64,000 nt of DNA from Panonychus citri (Eukaryota; Arthropoda; Arachnida; Trombidiformes; Tetranychidae). Every line of letters begins with the position of its first letter. Positions within the stretch are counted from its first letter, which is position 1. The stretch lies in contig NW_026515539.1 of assembly GCF_014898815.1 (NCBI RefSeq), positions 1,922,001 through 1,986,000 of the forward strand, in the 5' to 3' direction. Under the pieces are notes generated by a model. It was given only the letters and a program-made list of their open reading frames with translations. It did no database searches and was not told where the DNA came from. Positions 25,601 to 40,501 of the stretch are shown in pieces. The position numbers and the translations under genes are program-made.

Positions 25601-28600
25601 AAAACTAGTCCACCATTTTCATGATAATCCCATTATCTTTCAACTTTGTCCCATATTATTATCTAATTACATGGAGAAATCATTTATATCTGTGAATTGA
25701 ATATCAAAAGAATATTATTCCAACCTTCAATAGCCGATTTCCTTTTGAATACCCTTTCGTTTTTTAACCTCAAACGATCTTCAAAGTAAATCAATTAAGT
25801 TACGAATATGTGATCAACTCTTTACTTGTTCATTCACATGAAAACTTCTAAGCTTTATGAATCTAAAGTGACATTGCGACTGGAGAACGTGCTTGAAATG
25901 CTGAATTCTCATCAATATGAACAGGAATTTTTTTCTGTCTGATAATGCAAATAATTATTCATCCTGAGTATACATGGTTATCAAAATGAGTAACTGTAAA
26001 GCCCTTTGGTTAGTTGAGTATCATCGAGTATCGAAAAGAATGAATTTTTCAGCCAAGTTCATGGGAAAAAAGTTATCAGAATTATTCATTTGGAGATTAA
26101 TCATTTTGAACTTTTTTTTACAAAATCCAAGTCAAGATTTTCTCATGTACACTTCAATGTTCATTTATTATTAGTACATTTATCACTATTAGAACAGGAT
26201 ATATGGTGGTTTTGATAGATATTTGCTTATTTCCTTTCCAAAAGAATTGAATAGTTTGTGGGGAAAAAATTCTCAGCTTTTGGAATTTGTTTTTCTTTCT
26301 TTTTTTGGAAAGTTTGGGTTTCTGGTTATATATAAAAATTCCAATGGACAGAAACCCATGATAAAAACATGATACTAGTGTAAATATTTCACCATTGAAT
26401 TCCCAGTAATACCCTAAAGGTGTTGGAAAATATTATTTACTTTTCTTTACTGTCTGATTATAACATTCAACAAGTTTACTAATCATAGCCTCAGTTTTAT
26501 CCACAAGTATTTTGATCGATGTTAAGAATTTACATTTTATCGGAATTCTGATGAAAAGATTTCATGCTATGTGTTGACTCATCCATGGTATTTACAGAAT
26601 CTGATTCTGATGGAAACTCAAATTGTCTGATTCAATAATAAGCAAAACAATCAAATAGATGATGGATTAGTTTGACTTGGAACACGGAAAAAGAAAAGAA
26701 AATCCAACAAAAATGTGAGATAAGTGAAAGTGAAGAGGTGTTGATGATGAGGATGGAAAGAGAAAGAATCAATTTAGTCAGAATATATTATCATTAGGGT
26801 GGAAAAAGATAAAAAGAAAAAAAAACTCTCACAATAATCAATCGAAATATCATCTTAATCATTATCATGAACATGATACAAAATAATCATCATCATGAGT
26901 CAAATATTGTACATCAACTCAAGCAAAATGTTCATTGTATGTTCAATGTTACTTTTCTTGAGCAACACTTTCATTCACTCACAATGAATACCCAGTGTTT
27001 GTTTTCACCATAATATCCATCAAATATTCAGTATTATTTTTTATTTCTCACTCAATATAATCAACAAGGAAACTTTTTTCCTCTTCAACATTTATCAATA
27101 ACATTAATTGATTAAACAAAATAATTTTTTCACATTCATATTATGTTACAATATCATCATAATCATTACTTTTAATATCTTACACCAAACAATGTTAGCC
27201 TAATGGTATTAATGATAATCAATGAGAATTGCTGATTGAAGTAAAGCTAATGAGCAAATGGTGTGTATTGATTGGAATCCATGCTAATCAATTATAATTA
27301 ATATGAAAAGAAGCAAAAAAAAATGTTAATCATCAAAGTCAAATAATAATAATAATGATCAATCCCTGTAATATTTATATACATTTATTATGATATATAT
27401 GATTGACCTTTAATTTGATTTGATTGGTTTTGATTGATTATCTTTATTATTGATTCAATTGTAACAAATTGATCAAATTTTTTGATTGGATTGTGAATAG
27501 CTTTTGTTGTTTTATCATCAGTATATTTCAGGTCAATGGTGAGACAAATAATTGAACGTTATTTATTAGTCTGAGTTTAATATTATTATCATTATCATCA
27601 TCGTTGAACATTAAATATAATCAATAAGAATCTCCCATGCAATCAAGACTGATGAAAGTTCCAACGTGCTGAGTGTGTCAATATTCACCCTCCCTGTCTG
27701 GTTATCATCATTGATTAGTACAGTGTAGTTACTGATTCAGTTGAACTTTCATGGAAAATACAATTTCCTTTTACTTATAAACAAGGGTTGAAACAATTTT
27801 CGATTGTCAATGTTGAAAGCTTAACTTTCCCTTCTGAATAACCTTGACATGATAATAATATCGTATCACCTCAATTTCAACACAATAAGTAAACTTAAGA
27901 AGCTACAATTTAGGTCTAAGGTAAGATACTATTAAAACATTATCCAATTTAATTCCCTAGACTCTTACACTTAAAAGTAGCTTTTAAGAGAGTCTATTAT
28001 GGTTATCTATTAATATGAAAGTAATACAATTACACTTATGAATATATTAATCGTAATGATTGTAATCATTTCCAGCTAATATTAATGTCACAGCAAAAGT
28101 TATATAAATATATTCACTGTAGCATATCCTTACGACAAATACGATACCTGAAGTTGCTTATTAATACATGTAGATGTTATTATTGATGGAAATGTAAAAG
28201 AAAAGTTTTAAATCCATCAAATGAACATTTTCTAAGAGGAATTATGAAAAATTAAAGGATAATTGCTATTTATTTTCTTCTCTCTTTTTTGTTATAACAT
28301 AATAAAATAATAATCTCTCTAGAGATGATTATGAAGATGTAATGATGAATTATAAGTAAATATGAACAAATAATAAAAACTATTATATTGTTTACTTTTA
28401 AATGAATAGTTTGAGTTCATTTTCTGAATTCTCAATGAGTAACATTGAGATAGAAAGGAAAATATGAAACATTATCGAGAAAATAAACTTTGTTTACTAT
28501 CCATTTTTTTTACAGAATTTCTTTCAGAGTTTCGTAGAACCATGAAACATCCTTGGTTATTTATATTCATCATGATTATCTCGTTAATGGTGGTGGAGGA

Positions 28601-31600
28601 AGTTTTTTTATTCCTGTTTTCTCAAATTATCACCATCATACTGATAGTTATCATGTAATAATTCACAAAGATTTAAGGTGACAAGATGTCATGAATCTGG
28701 TGCTATGCTCATTGGTATTTATCTAATACTACAAACAGAGATGCAAATATTGTCAATGTCATTTTTAGAATGCAAAATAATGGATTGATTTTCCAAAGTC
28801 ATTTCTAAATTCATATCAATCAGATTCATAGCATAATACTGAGCAGGTATAACAGTTAGTTTACAGAATTGAAATATCGTGAACATTATCATGAGCATTT
28901 CGAAACCAATCGTTGATATAACTGTTCTCATAGTGCAATAGTAGCTGATTCTGATTTTCAATTGTTTAAAAAGCTCCAAAATTTTATCATTTACTAATCA
29001 TTGGAAAATTTTTTTTTCCATTTCAATAAACTCAATAAATCCATCCGGTAATAACTATTTCGTAATAACTTTTTTTCTGCATTTCAGTTCAATCTATTAT
29101 CTAATTCATAAAGTATTGATAATTTTACAATATTATTTCATGGTTACATTATGAGTTCTTTACTTGTTCCAATAATGATATTCTGTTAATAGCAAACATT
29201 ATTTTTGAAAAAGAAAACCTTATTATTGATTCATGTAAAACTTTAATGTTTTTTTATTCACAATTTTTACTTACAGGAAGAATATCTCTGAATCCAGAAT
29301 TGGAAATGTTGCTCGAAAAGGTTGGCAAGTAAAAAAGTTATCCAAAGTTACGTTGAATGGTTCAATTAATCTGAAGAAGACGAGAAAATCAAATCATCAG
29401 TATTAGTTAGCATTAACTTAATATTAATCATGAATTTGATATTATTATTATAATAATATAATGAAATATTTAGGAGTAAATTTTTGTTAATCGGTAGAGA
29501 CACGAGGAAAATGTTTGCCTTTGTAACTCATTTTATCGGTGGAAAAACGTTACTAGTATCATGAGATGTATTCTTGATGTAATCCTCGTGTAAATACAAC
29601 CCTGAGTTCACCTTATTTTATCATTTTTAAGATTTAGGAGGGAAAACTCAATTCTTTCAGTAGATAAAGTTCTCATCTTTTTCATACTCTAAATCTACTC
29701 GGCCTTGGAAGTTGAGAAACATTTTCCAGTTTCTCATAATCTTCATCATGATGATTCTATTTGTATGAAAACATACTAATCTGTACACAGAAAAACATGG
29801 ATACACCCAATAATCCTATTAATAGTAGTGTTGGATATTTCTACATTTCTCCATATGAGAAAGTAAAATAAGTTCAATCAACAATTCAAATTTGAAAGTT
29901 AATACAATCTCAAAGTGGACATTTGGAGATAAAACTGGCTTCCTCCATCCTCTGCAGATAATAACACAAAAACTCAATCTTAAGAATTCAGTTAAATCGG
30001 AATTCCCCTTGAAATCACTTGGATTATCATGCATTCAACTGAATCGAAACATTTACTCGAAACAGAAAAAAAGACAGAACTTTTATCTAGTAACTGTTTA
30101 AGGTCAATTAGGAGCACTTGATCGAATCAATGTCAATAACGTGATTAATTTATATTGTGGAACAGAAAACTTTTATTACAATGTATAATAATAGTAATAA
30201 AACATTTTAAATTAATGAATGATTATCAGGGAAAATCGTGACTATGATAATCTTTAACCAATAAAATATTATTACGAAGACTATTCAGCTGATAACTAAC
30301 CAATTGGATGGGTTATGCTTCGGCTATTTGAATAAGACCGAAATTTACTTATTAGTAGTGAGAGTTGGACAAAAAATATGATCTGGGTCCGGAATCAACA
30401 GCAACAATCACTATGCTCATTTCGAAACTTTTCGAGCCCTTCTTTTAGCGTTAAATTTGAATTCAGTGGAAATACAGAGGATGAACTGAATTCAGTCAGC
30501 TCATTCGATACGATTGTCAATTACGTAAACATTGTCGTGCCTCTGCCTTATGACAACTAGTAAGTGAGCAAATAGAAAATACGAAAAGATTATGATGACC
30601 ATGCTGGTGACAAAATGAGGCTGATTGTAGCCTGATTGATGGACATTGTGATTATAACCATGAGTTTGTGGTCACAAGTGTAATGAGCAAAGATTAACCA
30701 TAAATTACTTGATCTCTATTGGAATTATGAAGATAATAATCCTAGTTAATCTCAAATTCGAAAAGTCCAACAAATGATAATAAAAATATATTAACAATAT
30801 TTGTGGGCTTTGAATGATAACAATCATAATATCTCCATGATTTAGATGATAAAATTGAGATAATCATAAGAACAGAACTTGAACAGTTTGTTTCTATTAA
30901 TATGATCATCTTAACTTGTATCAAGTTTATTTACTTTTTTATCCATCATATTGTTTACATTCCCAAGAATTGTCATGATAATGTTTCCTCTTCTTTATCC
31001 TTGACCATGACAGTGAAACAAGAAAATGTAAGAATTCAATAGAATTTATTTATATACGTATTATTATATTATCGAGACTAATAATATGTCTAGATAATTC
31101 AAGTTACTCGTCGATTTATTGTTCGGGCTTTTGATCGAAACATAATAATTACCATTTGAGAATAAAAATTTTCAAATTGATTAATGAACTTTAGCTGTTG
31201 AATTTTTCTATCCGAGATTTGATTTTCGTTTTGTTAGTTTATCAAATCATTTGAATCTCATTTTCTTTTCCTATTAGTTTTCAAAGTTCTTACGGTTTTT
31301 ATCATCTGAACGATCCAAACTGAATAGTTATTGAGGTAATAATTTACTATCTAGGTTTCGACGTTCAATCATTTCTATCTGAGATTTTTGTCGTGAAAAT
31401 AATAATTCTGACATGGTAAATGTTTGATAATATTTTTTCTCCTTTAATTCTTGATCATTTTCATGAGGCTGATAAATTCATGAGACCGGAGAGAAACAAA
31501 ATCAAGTGAGAGATAAAATTCTGAGTATGATTATTGTCTTCATATATATACAACACTTCAAGTTAATGAGATTCACTTGAATGATGATCAATATTGGATA

Positions 31601-34056
31601 ATAATATTACCATAATCCAAAGGAAACAATGAAATGAAAGTGATATCATCTCATGTCAATTTGAGTCAATCAATCAAAATGAAAGATGAAAAAAAAAGTA
31701 ACGAAATCAATTCTTACCCTGTAAATTATCATGTTTCAAGATCATGATCAAATTCATGAATTCAAACAATGATAATCAATTAACTGGTGTCAAAAAGGTT
31801 CTAGTTTTCAATTAAATTGGTGACATAATAATCACAACAAATTGATATACCAATTTAGTCAATTAATTAACCAACTAACCCATGATGAATTAAATTGAAA
31901 TCTAGTTCATCGCCTCCAATGTTATAATCATTCACATGAGACCTATTATTTAATTACAAGATATTAAAGTTTCCAATTTAGTTTCACTACTTGATTATGT
32001 GATAATTCATTCACAATTCATTAATTATTTGGAGAATTGTAATCAGGTAAAGTAAGAAATTGAAGCTTCTCGAAGTTGTCATTGAATATTTTACCATTTA
32101 ATGTCTACTCGAGTAAATGTTTGACACTATTCCCAAAGTACCAATGTAATGGTGTATAATTTACATAGAATCCAATTGAACCATTCAAACCTTTATTAAC
32201 CTTTTATATGATTTCTAGTTGAGTCAAGTTATTTTATCATTTACTGAGATTCATTCAATAGTTTCACAGTTTTATTTCACATGAGATTTTTATCAAACAT
32301 AGAATCGAGTACACAGGTTGAAGGAAGAGGTGAATTTGCTTGGAATTGCTTGAACATTCCGGTGAATTTTGGTGTAAATTCCCATCTCCATGAGTTACAA
32401 TTTAAAGTACACATCCTGGGTTTTGTGCATTTTATCACATGTACTCAAAGATAGATAAAGAAAAGGCCAAGTTCATTTCAAGTAATAAGAAGAGGGAGAT
32501 TCATGATTAAAGTGAGAATTGGTTGTATCAATGAACCAGCCGATATACCTTTCATCTCGAAACTCTTTTTCTACTTGAAATTCAAGTACATACATAGTTC
32601 GAGAAAGAGAGAGAATGGGAGAGAAAGAAATGTTGCTCTTGAATTTTTTTCTCTTGCTCTGGATGCTAGGAAATTCCAAGACGTAAAAAATTTTACTAAA
32701 CATAGAAAAGTTTCAATCGATTGATCGATTCCAAGTTATCCCTTTTTCTACTTCTTTTTTTTGCTTTTTCTTTCTTAAAAAATCTTCTCTTCGATTTATC
32801 AGTGTAATGGTGAAATGTTTGATTCCTAATAATTCAATTTACTTTCTTTGGTGAATGTTCAGTTTGAACAAGATTATTTTTGAGCTTTTTCACACTTACC
32901 ACTTTTATTGGGATAAGTTTTATTCCCTTATCTTCTCAATTCATCCTCATCTCTTTATCTCTCTCTTTTTCTCATAGATAATCACATCATTATCATCAGC
33001 ATCTTCATTTGTCAACAATTACTTTTAACCTTCTATCACTTAATCTGAATCCATATTTTACTCAATCAAATGAAATCACTTGAAAATATAATATTTGTCC
33101 ACTAAATCAACTCTATCTAATCCTTTAAACTTACTTTCACTTTTCTTCATGGGAAATTCAATTTCAATGGTGAATAGTCATCAGAACGATTTGTTAAATG
33201 TGAGGAGTAAATTCAATAAATGAACTTTGTCTCTATCATAAGAACTACTCAATTTAACTCGGTTAGATGGACAATCAGGGCAAAAGAAAAGGAATCAAGT
33301 AAAAGATAGAATAAGAATTCAAACTAATAATTCATTTCAATTCCAGAAATATCGACTCAGCTTCTATCAATACCAAACCAATCATAGTAAAAAATCAATT
33401 CCTCTGAATTATCGTAATAAAAAGTAATTGCCAAAATCTTATGGCGATGATAATTTATTATCATCAATTTCAAATAAAATTTCATCATTTAAGATTTTAT
33501 TTAACTTCTTTTTTTCCCATTCAATTATTTCATCGAAACTTCCGGGTATTTTAATTTGTCCAAACAAAGGAAAACTTCGTTTACTTTAATATCTATTGAT
33601 TATCTTCAATTTAACCAATGAAACTTGATAATTAACAATGTATCTTATTGCACTTAGGTAAGCAAAGTGACGTTTGATTATATGGGTTGATTGGTGATTA
33701 TTTGACAGGTTAGGTTATCTCACGAGTGATTAGCTTAATAATGATAATCAAGTGAAAGACAAATAAAGGACATTGATTAAGTGTCTTCTTTGGTCCCAAT
33801 CAATCTTAACTTTCTAAATAATGATAAGCTCATTAATTCAATTAATAACACAATAGTTAATATAATTAAAAGGATTTTATTATTAGCTAATCCAAATTGA
33901 AAAAGTGATGAATTGAACATTTCCAGGAAATTGAAATACTAAAAAATTCATTTACATGGTTATTGAATAATCAGTATCTTAATTAACTTTTACTCTCCTT
34001 CGCTCTTTCTCCTTCTCTCTCATTTCCTAATTATCACTAATTAGACAGTAAGAGCT

Positions 34057-34059
<3 letters not shown>

Positions 34060-34107
<48 letters not shown>
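34060..34107. repeat. (GA)24 microsatellite
   Basis: Twenty-four uninterrupted GA units followed by ATGATGATGATG. Confidence 0.95.
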
Positions 34108-34111
<4 letters not shown>

Positions 34112-35891
34112 GATGATGGTGATTAACAAGACGATAAAAGGGATGAGAATATAAAAAAAAAGTTCATAGGTAATCAGAGTTTTCATTTTTATTCCGGTTA
34201 ACCATTGAAATGAAAATAATTTACTTTGACCCATGAAAAAAATATTCAGAGCATTAAACCATAAATCTGCTTAATTTAAATCATCATCAAGAATCATTAT
34301 CATGTTGATTAACATAAATACCTTTCAACATTGATTATATTACACGAATAAACCATTGGAATAAATTGTGATAATAATTAACATTCTAATCACCATTATA
34401 TTCAATTGTAATATTAGGATTCTAAATAAGTAATGCGAAATAATAATAAACTTATCCAATTGTTTTTTTTCTGTACAAATATTAAACAATTAACTAATCA
34501 ACAAGATGATAATCATAATTCTCATTCGTTAATTGTTGTTACTATTTAAATTGTTAATTAATTCTAATTCAACAACAATCTAATCAATGGGTTGATTGAA
34601 CATGTAATTATTGTTATAACGTTTTCTGATTGTTGGGTTAACCTGTTTGCTTGAATTACATGATTGAGTTGATCATCATAAGAATTGAGTATTCATTTGA
34701 ATAATAGCATATCATGTCTATTCAGTTCATTTAGTATATCATTTGAAATACAAGAAAAAAAAAATCTGAATAATTTGTATCAAATTCAAAATATTATAAA
34801 TAAGAACTTTTTTTTCATTTCTTCCATGAAATATTGAAAATTTACTCAGAACTTTTTTACTCGGCTTTGTTTTTCATTCATTTCCATTGCAACCTGATTA
34901 TTCACTCATATTACATTTCCATTTCTATTCATTGTGTGTATTGAACATTAGGTTATATCACAATCTTGATTGAGTCTTAATCACATTTCAACTTTTTGTT
35001 TTCTTTCATCACAATCTAATCTCCTAATCTGCTAATTAAAAACAATAGATTACAAAGAAGATGATTAAAGATACAAAGAGTAAATGATTTGTATTATTTC
35101 TTCCTGAGATAATAGCAAGAGATGAAAAAGAAACAGTGTATTCAATTAAGATTTAAATTCATGATCATCAAAGTAAAAAAAAGTTCTTAAGAGCATAAAA
35201 AAATTCCTTCTTCCGTTATCCTAGAATTATCTTCTCTCTCTTTTCCTCTCTCAATTGTCTATATCTTCACCTCTTACCTTTGGTCTTTTAGCTTTTTGAT
35301 AATAACAATTTGATCCAAGAATTTTTCCCTCTCCCCAGATATTATTATCGTAAATGTTAAGAGGCTTATAAGGTTTTCCACCTAGATATCTAACTTATAG
35401 CTTTTAATCAACGAATTATGTCAATTGATTGATTTTATTTAATTCTATTTCCACTTCTTTTCAATTTCCTGGCATCATCTAGAACCATCAATATTGTGCT
35501 AATCATAGACCTTGCAACCTATGAACTTATTCCTGAAAGTCATGGACAACGTCTGGTAAGCTTAATGTGATCTGTGATCAAACTTGATTGTTTGAATTTT
35601 GTAAAATTAAAACTTAATATTCATCATTAGTCATATACTATTAATATTACCTTTATCTTTTGTAACAATTTAACATGCTTGTCCTCTAGATTCAATGTAC
35701 TAATTATTCAGTCCAAACCACTGAAGAAGGGATGTTTCTAGAGTTTACTCTGAGTTTTTTACTCATTTTGATTCCATCTCTCTGTAGCATTAATAAGTAG
35801 TTACTTATTTCCTTATTGTCCGAGTTGTTGAGGGTTTACTGTCTTCAACCTTGAACGATCTTTGATAACCCCACTGAGAGTTACATGAAGG

Positions 35892-35898
<7 letters not shown>

Positions 35899-35929
<31 letters not shown>
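35899..35929. repeat. (GA)15 microsatellite
   Basis: About fifteen uninterrupted GA units. Confidence 0.95.
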
Positions 35930-35934
<5 letters not shown>

Positions 35935-36822
35935 TAAGCACAGGGTGAAAGGGAAGATAATATAATGTATAATGTTATTAGATTGTTCACAAGTAAAAAG
36001 GAAACTTTCGATTTCATGATAACAGGGAAGAGATAAAGTCAAGTAAAGTGTATTACATTGTGAGTATAAAAGACAAAAAAAGAAGAATTATCATCTTTCT
36101 CTCCCTCTAACCTTTTTCTCTGGTTGCTTTTTTCTTCTCTTCATCATCTTCCACCAAAATGACTGATAGTAAGAGTAAGATAATAAAAGAAAGACAATGA
36201 GCACTCTGGTAACCACAATGCTCAAATTATCTGGATCGATAAGCACTTGTTGCCATGACAACGTTCTGGTTATAGATATATAAAAAAATAGAAAATATAA
36301 AAAGATGAACAAAATGATGAAATAAAAAGCTAAACTATCTTGCCGATGTTATATTTATGAACACAGTCTGTAGTAGAAAGAGTCAGAAGATGATGATGAT
36401 GATTACTAGTGTTACCTAAGCTGTGACAGGTAGAGAGACAGGAAATGAGATTCAAATGAAAGTTCAATTCAGTTCAGAGCTTAGGAATCAAGAGAAGATG
36501 AAAAAAAAACTAACTGAATATGGAATCAAGGTAAAAGGATCAAGATTAGATTATCATATTAACATGGGAGAAGGGGGTGAAGATGAGGTGAATAGATGAA
36601 AAGCTGGAATCGGATGGAAAAGTAAAAAAGTGAGAAATTCAAGAAAACAATGTCAATGGAGATTCTTGGATAATAATGATACGAACCTGTGAGATAATAA
36701 GATGACAAGTTAAGATGGTGACATGGGAGAATTTGAAAGAGAGCGAGAGAGAAAAGTTCTAACGATAAAATGTGTTAATGAGAATAGAAAATTTTGAATA
36801 GTTTAACCAGAAAGGAAAGATT

Positions 36823-36851
36823 AATATTCACCTATGGAATAGGTGAATATT
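36823..36851. repeat. Perfect 13-bp hairpin with a 3-nt loop
   Basis: AATATTCACCTAT (36823-36835), loop GGA, then ATAGGTGAATATT (36839-36851). The stem is perfect. No terminator function is implied in a eukaryote. Confidence 0.8.
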
Positions 36852-39504
36852 CAGTCAAAGAGAAAACTTTTCTACCTTGACGATTATCTTTGTAGCCAAA
36901 CAACACCCACATCCGATAGTCACTCAATTTTCATATAAATAGAATTCATTTGAGTTTTATCAGAATATTCGTTTCGATTTCATTATAATGCGATTCATTT
37001 GCCATTATATCGTTTCTATTATTGAACTTTATTGATATCATAATCATTTGCATCCTAATCATTCGGAATGCTTTTTTCTTGTGAAAGGATAAGCCAAAGT
37101 ATAAATGTAAACATAAATACATCTCGGATAATATCAATTCCAAATGAATATCATGATAATAATATCATCAAGTAAACATTATATTCATATTATGAATAAT
37201 AAAATTTTGTATATCAATACTTTTCATTTTAAAGTAAACATCAAATATCAAATGTATAAATATAAAAAATTGGTCTTTTTGATTCAAATTGAAATATAAT
37301 CACGATGATGATTTAAACTTCGTATGGAAAGTTTCAATAAATTCAAAATCTACTGAAGATCAAAGTAAAAGTTCAACGATGATAATGATTACAATCATCA
37401 TGGTGATGAGAAATATTCACAAACATTTTTCATGTTTTTATTTGTTTTCTTATTAATGGTTCATTTCATATGGCATTGCTTATACTCTCCATGTGTTCAT
37501 TGTTTCAACCATGGAAACTTGAATTTCATATTTTATATATTTTTATGTATGAATATCACTAAGTTTATTTACCTGGATCTATTGGTGGTTTAGGGTTTGT
37601 GGGACAGAATTTGAAAAGAAATGGAAATTTCCAACTCAACGTTGCAATATTTCAACGGTAATATTTTTTTCTCTAACATGTATATTCATTGTACCATGAT
37701 AAGTTGTGAATATTATTTAAGTTTCTTGGTATCAGAAAGAAATGTTCATTTTGCATTTCCAGGAAATGAGAATGTTCCAGGGATTGAATATTTTTTTACT
37801 TTCCTGATTTCTGGATGTTGATTGTGTTGCAAAACAATCAAATTATGTCAAGATTTGTTTGCAAAATTGTTAACACAAGAATTTAATAGATTATCATGTT
37901 ATGTAATGAAAGGAATAACAGAAAAAAAGTTCAGCTCAATTTGTGAGCATAAAATAGATCCTATTAATTTATGGAATCATTTTGAATATTTATCGGAATA
38001 TGATTCTCATTTTCCTTTTATCAAGATGAATTTTTCACCTTTTTATACTTTCAATTGGAAATAACTTTTTTTTCTTTTGTTTTTCATGGCGAATCAGGAA
38101 AACACCCTGAGAAAAAAAGCAGAATTATGATGAATTTTCCCTTCTTCTCTCTTGTCAGTGTTTTCTTCTTATTCACTGAGTTTCCATTAATTTTTGTTAC
38201 TCAGAATTTACTTTTTTTCGTTTTCGTTTTCTTTGTATTACTTTATTACCTCTTTGTTACTTTCTCTTGACAACTTAATGGTTCTATTCAGGGTGAAAAA
38301 TCACAGGTACAAATATGTGGGTGTGAGAGAGACATTTCCATCGATTAGAAGTTTTAATTTTGAGTTCATTTCGAAATAGAGAACAATTGAAAACAATGTT
38401 TATCATTGAGTCGACATTTGTCTATTAACTTGAACTCCAGATCAATGAGAATCAAATTAAATAGTGAATATAAATTAGAGGTAAATGCACAAGGAGAAGA
38501 GTAAAAAACAAGAAAAATGATTACAATTTATAACAGAATAAATCATTACCATGAATAGACATCAATTGACTGGGAATATTTTTCAGTCAATTCCCAATGG
38601 AAATATTAATATCAATACATGAGATATTGTGAAATATTAATAATATCATTATTAACTGAGACAATGTCCATTATTTTTAATCATCATGTCAAACTATAAC
38701 CTTACCTCATGAATTCATATTATCATCATGAGGAAATGTTGACAGGCAAACTTTTCATAGCAAAATAAAAGTAATAATCATGTTAACAATGAATCAATAG
38801 TTTGAGCTTTCAATGATAAAATAGTTGATTATTGATTTAGATAAATAATAAATTACTGGCTCTTTTGGTGATTGTATTTGATTTTCATGTATTTAACTGT
38901 ACACACCTGTGAGACTATTTGTATCAACTATACTTTGGGTATAAACATAATGTTAATCATTAGCTTTAGTTGCAGTTTTTTTGTTTCTAGTTTGTTTCTG
39001 TTGTTCTGATGATATTCATTGTTTGGTGTCAAGTTGCAATGGTAAAGTCAATTGGGAATACAATATATATTATTACATTTACAAGTGGTTTCTACTATTA
39101 TTTTTATTATCATTATCAACTTTAATTACATAAGCAAAGATATACTTACAATTCATGATTATCTACTTGTGTACATCAACTGATAAAGGCGAAAAGGTTT
39201 CTTCAAAGTTTGCATTGAGTTTACTTGCTCTGCTTGTATTGTTAATCTAAATCTAAGGTGCAGGTCATGGACTGAGATCAGGATAGGTGGATGAATATCT
39301 AAGGTATTGTGTATGAGAAAATAGGTAATAATAATGTTATCATTTTCCTTGGGAATTACAGTTGAACATAATAACGTGATCAACAGTACAAGCATTTATC
39401 ATGTAGTAGATGAAAAAGAGTCAATTGTCAATTGTTTTCTAGTATTTTGTCATTTTGAGAAAATTGAAATTCTTAACTTTTGTCTTTCTATTCTTGTACA
39501 CGGT

Positions 39505-40027
39505 AGTAGTTAATTTAAGTCCGGTTCTGGGACAAATACTTTGAGACAAAGTGCCGCTTTTGGACAAAGTTTCGGTAAATGAATAATTGGTATTTTCTAA
39601 AGAACACCAACATTCAATGACCATATTTTGCATATTTTAGGGTCAACTTTTTGGCAGAAAATTCAAATTTCGTAAAATAAGTGTAAAAGAGGACTACCGC
39701 TAGCTCATCCTCTTTAAGATGAAAATAAAATGTTGCGAGAATTCCTAAAGATTCAAAAAGGCCCAGATGAGGCAAATAATTAAATTCATTGATTGGGTTC
39801 GCAAAAAGCAAAATACTGTCTATAGTATCAAAAGTGAAGAGTTCTCAGCCTCTTCGATATTTTTTATAACACTAATCATTGTTAAAACATTTCGTTTCAT
39901 TCTAATATCTATTTTTAAGTTTTTATGAAAAAATTTCAAGCAAAAAAATTCATAAAAAAATTTCACTCTGAAACTTTTTCCCAAAGCGGACAGTTGTCTC
40001 AGAACCAGACTTAATGTATTAACTACT
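39505..40027. mobile_element. 523-bp inverted-repeat DNA element, non-autonomous
   Basis: The ends are inverted repeats. The left end begins AGTAGTTAAT at 39505. The reverse complement of the right end also begins AGTAGTTAAT, at 40027. Similarity continues for about 55-60 bp on each side (AAGTC-GGTTCTG-GACAA, then CCGCTTT and AAGTTTC), with small indels. Part of the interior (about 39650-39720) resembles the left interior of the 50214-51373 element, so this looks like a deleted relative. It encodes no convincing protein. No exact target duplication is visible. Confidence 0.75.
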
Positions 40028-40042
40028 CATGGGGTTTGAAAT

Positions 40043-40112
40043 TAGTAATAAAAAGGATGACTCTGGACTTAGTTGGGTTTCTGGACCACGAGTTTCTGAG
40101 ACAAGTGATGAC
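40043..40112 (+). mobile_element. Loose terminus of the same inverted-repeat family
   Basis: The sequence from about 40043 resembles the left end of the 50214-51373 element: AGTAATAAAAAGG, then GACTCTGGAC and TTTCTGGACCA, in the same order and spacing. No matching inverted end is visible downstream. The element may be truncated, or interrupted by the LTR retrotransposon that begins at 41080. Confidence 0.55.
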
Positions 40113-40217
40113 TACAATGTTTATGTATTTCTAATTCTCATTGGTAGCTGAGTGGCAGATATACCTGTGACGAACGACAGATAGACGTCTTATCTTATTT
40201 ACTACCATAACACAGAA

Positions 40218-40501
40218 ATGGATGACATTGCCTCGACTGAAGATTGGCCACTATCGTCACAGATACAATGGCGTTCTCTGACTGCTACCGACTGAGTGAC
40301 TACTCTTGATGATTTAGTTTGTGTTACCTTTACTTGTGATAATAATCGTGAGAAACTGGCTTCGCTTGGGTGGAAAATTACGATAAACAATGAGCACTTT
40401 CTAATTGCAGATAACATAGGAATGGAACAATGCCCATTCGGTTGTGTTAACTTTCTAGATTTCTTTAGTTTAGTTTTTTATTTGCTTCTATTCAGTTCAT
40501 A
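40218..40501 (+). pseudogene. Short broken reading frame upstream of the FLYWCH fragment
   Basis: I do not recognise it. An ATG at 40218 opens 25 codons that end in TGA at 40293-40295. The same frame then continues open for about 68 codons, to the TAA at 40500-40502 that overlaps the next ATG. Base composition is noticeably less AT-rich than the flanks, which suggests former coding sequence. It sits between a loose transposon terminus and the FLYWCH frame, so it may be part of the same degraded element. Confidence 0.3.

Larger units (their letters stand above)
22634..39504. other. 17-kb gene-free stretch
   Basis: I find no exon with homology, splice signals or codon structure here. The longest frames (60-86 codons) are in the range expected by chance in roughly 30% GC DNA. 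It contains (AG)24 at 34060-34107, (GA)15 at 35899-35929, a perfect 13-bp hairpin at 36823-36851, many ATC/GAT runs and recurrent TCATGAT and AAAAAGTTC words. It could hold 5' untranslated exons and regulatory DNA of the octopamine receptor, whose start lies at its left edge. Confidence 0.5.

Noticed and set aside
30378..30560. 60-codon plus-strand frame in a slightly GC-richer patch
   Set aside because: The codon pattern looks mildly coding, but there is no homology, no splice signal in phase and no neighbouring exon, so I do not call a gene.
39159..39395. 78-codon minus-strand frame with a hydrophobic start (MLVLLITLLCS)
   Set aside because: It resembles a signal peptide, but the length is within chance and there is no other support. 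It ends before the inverted-repeat element and is not part of it.
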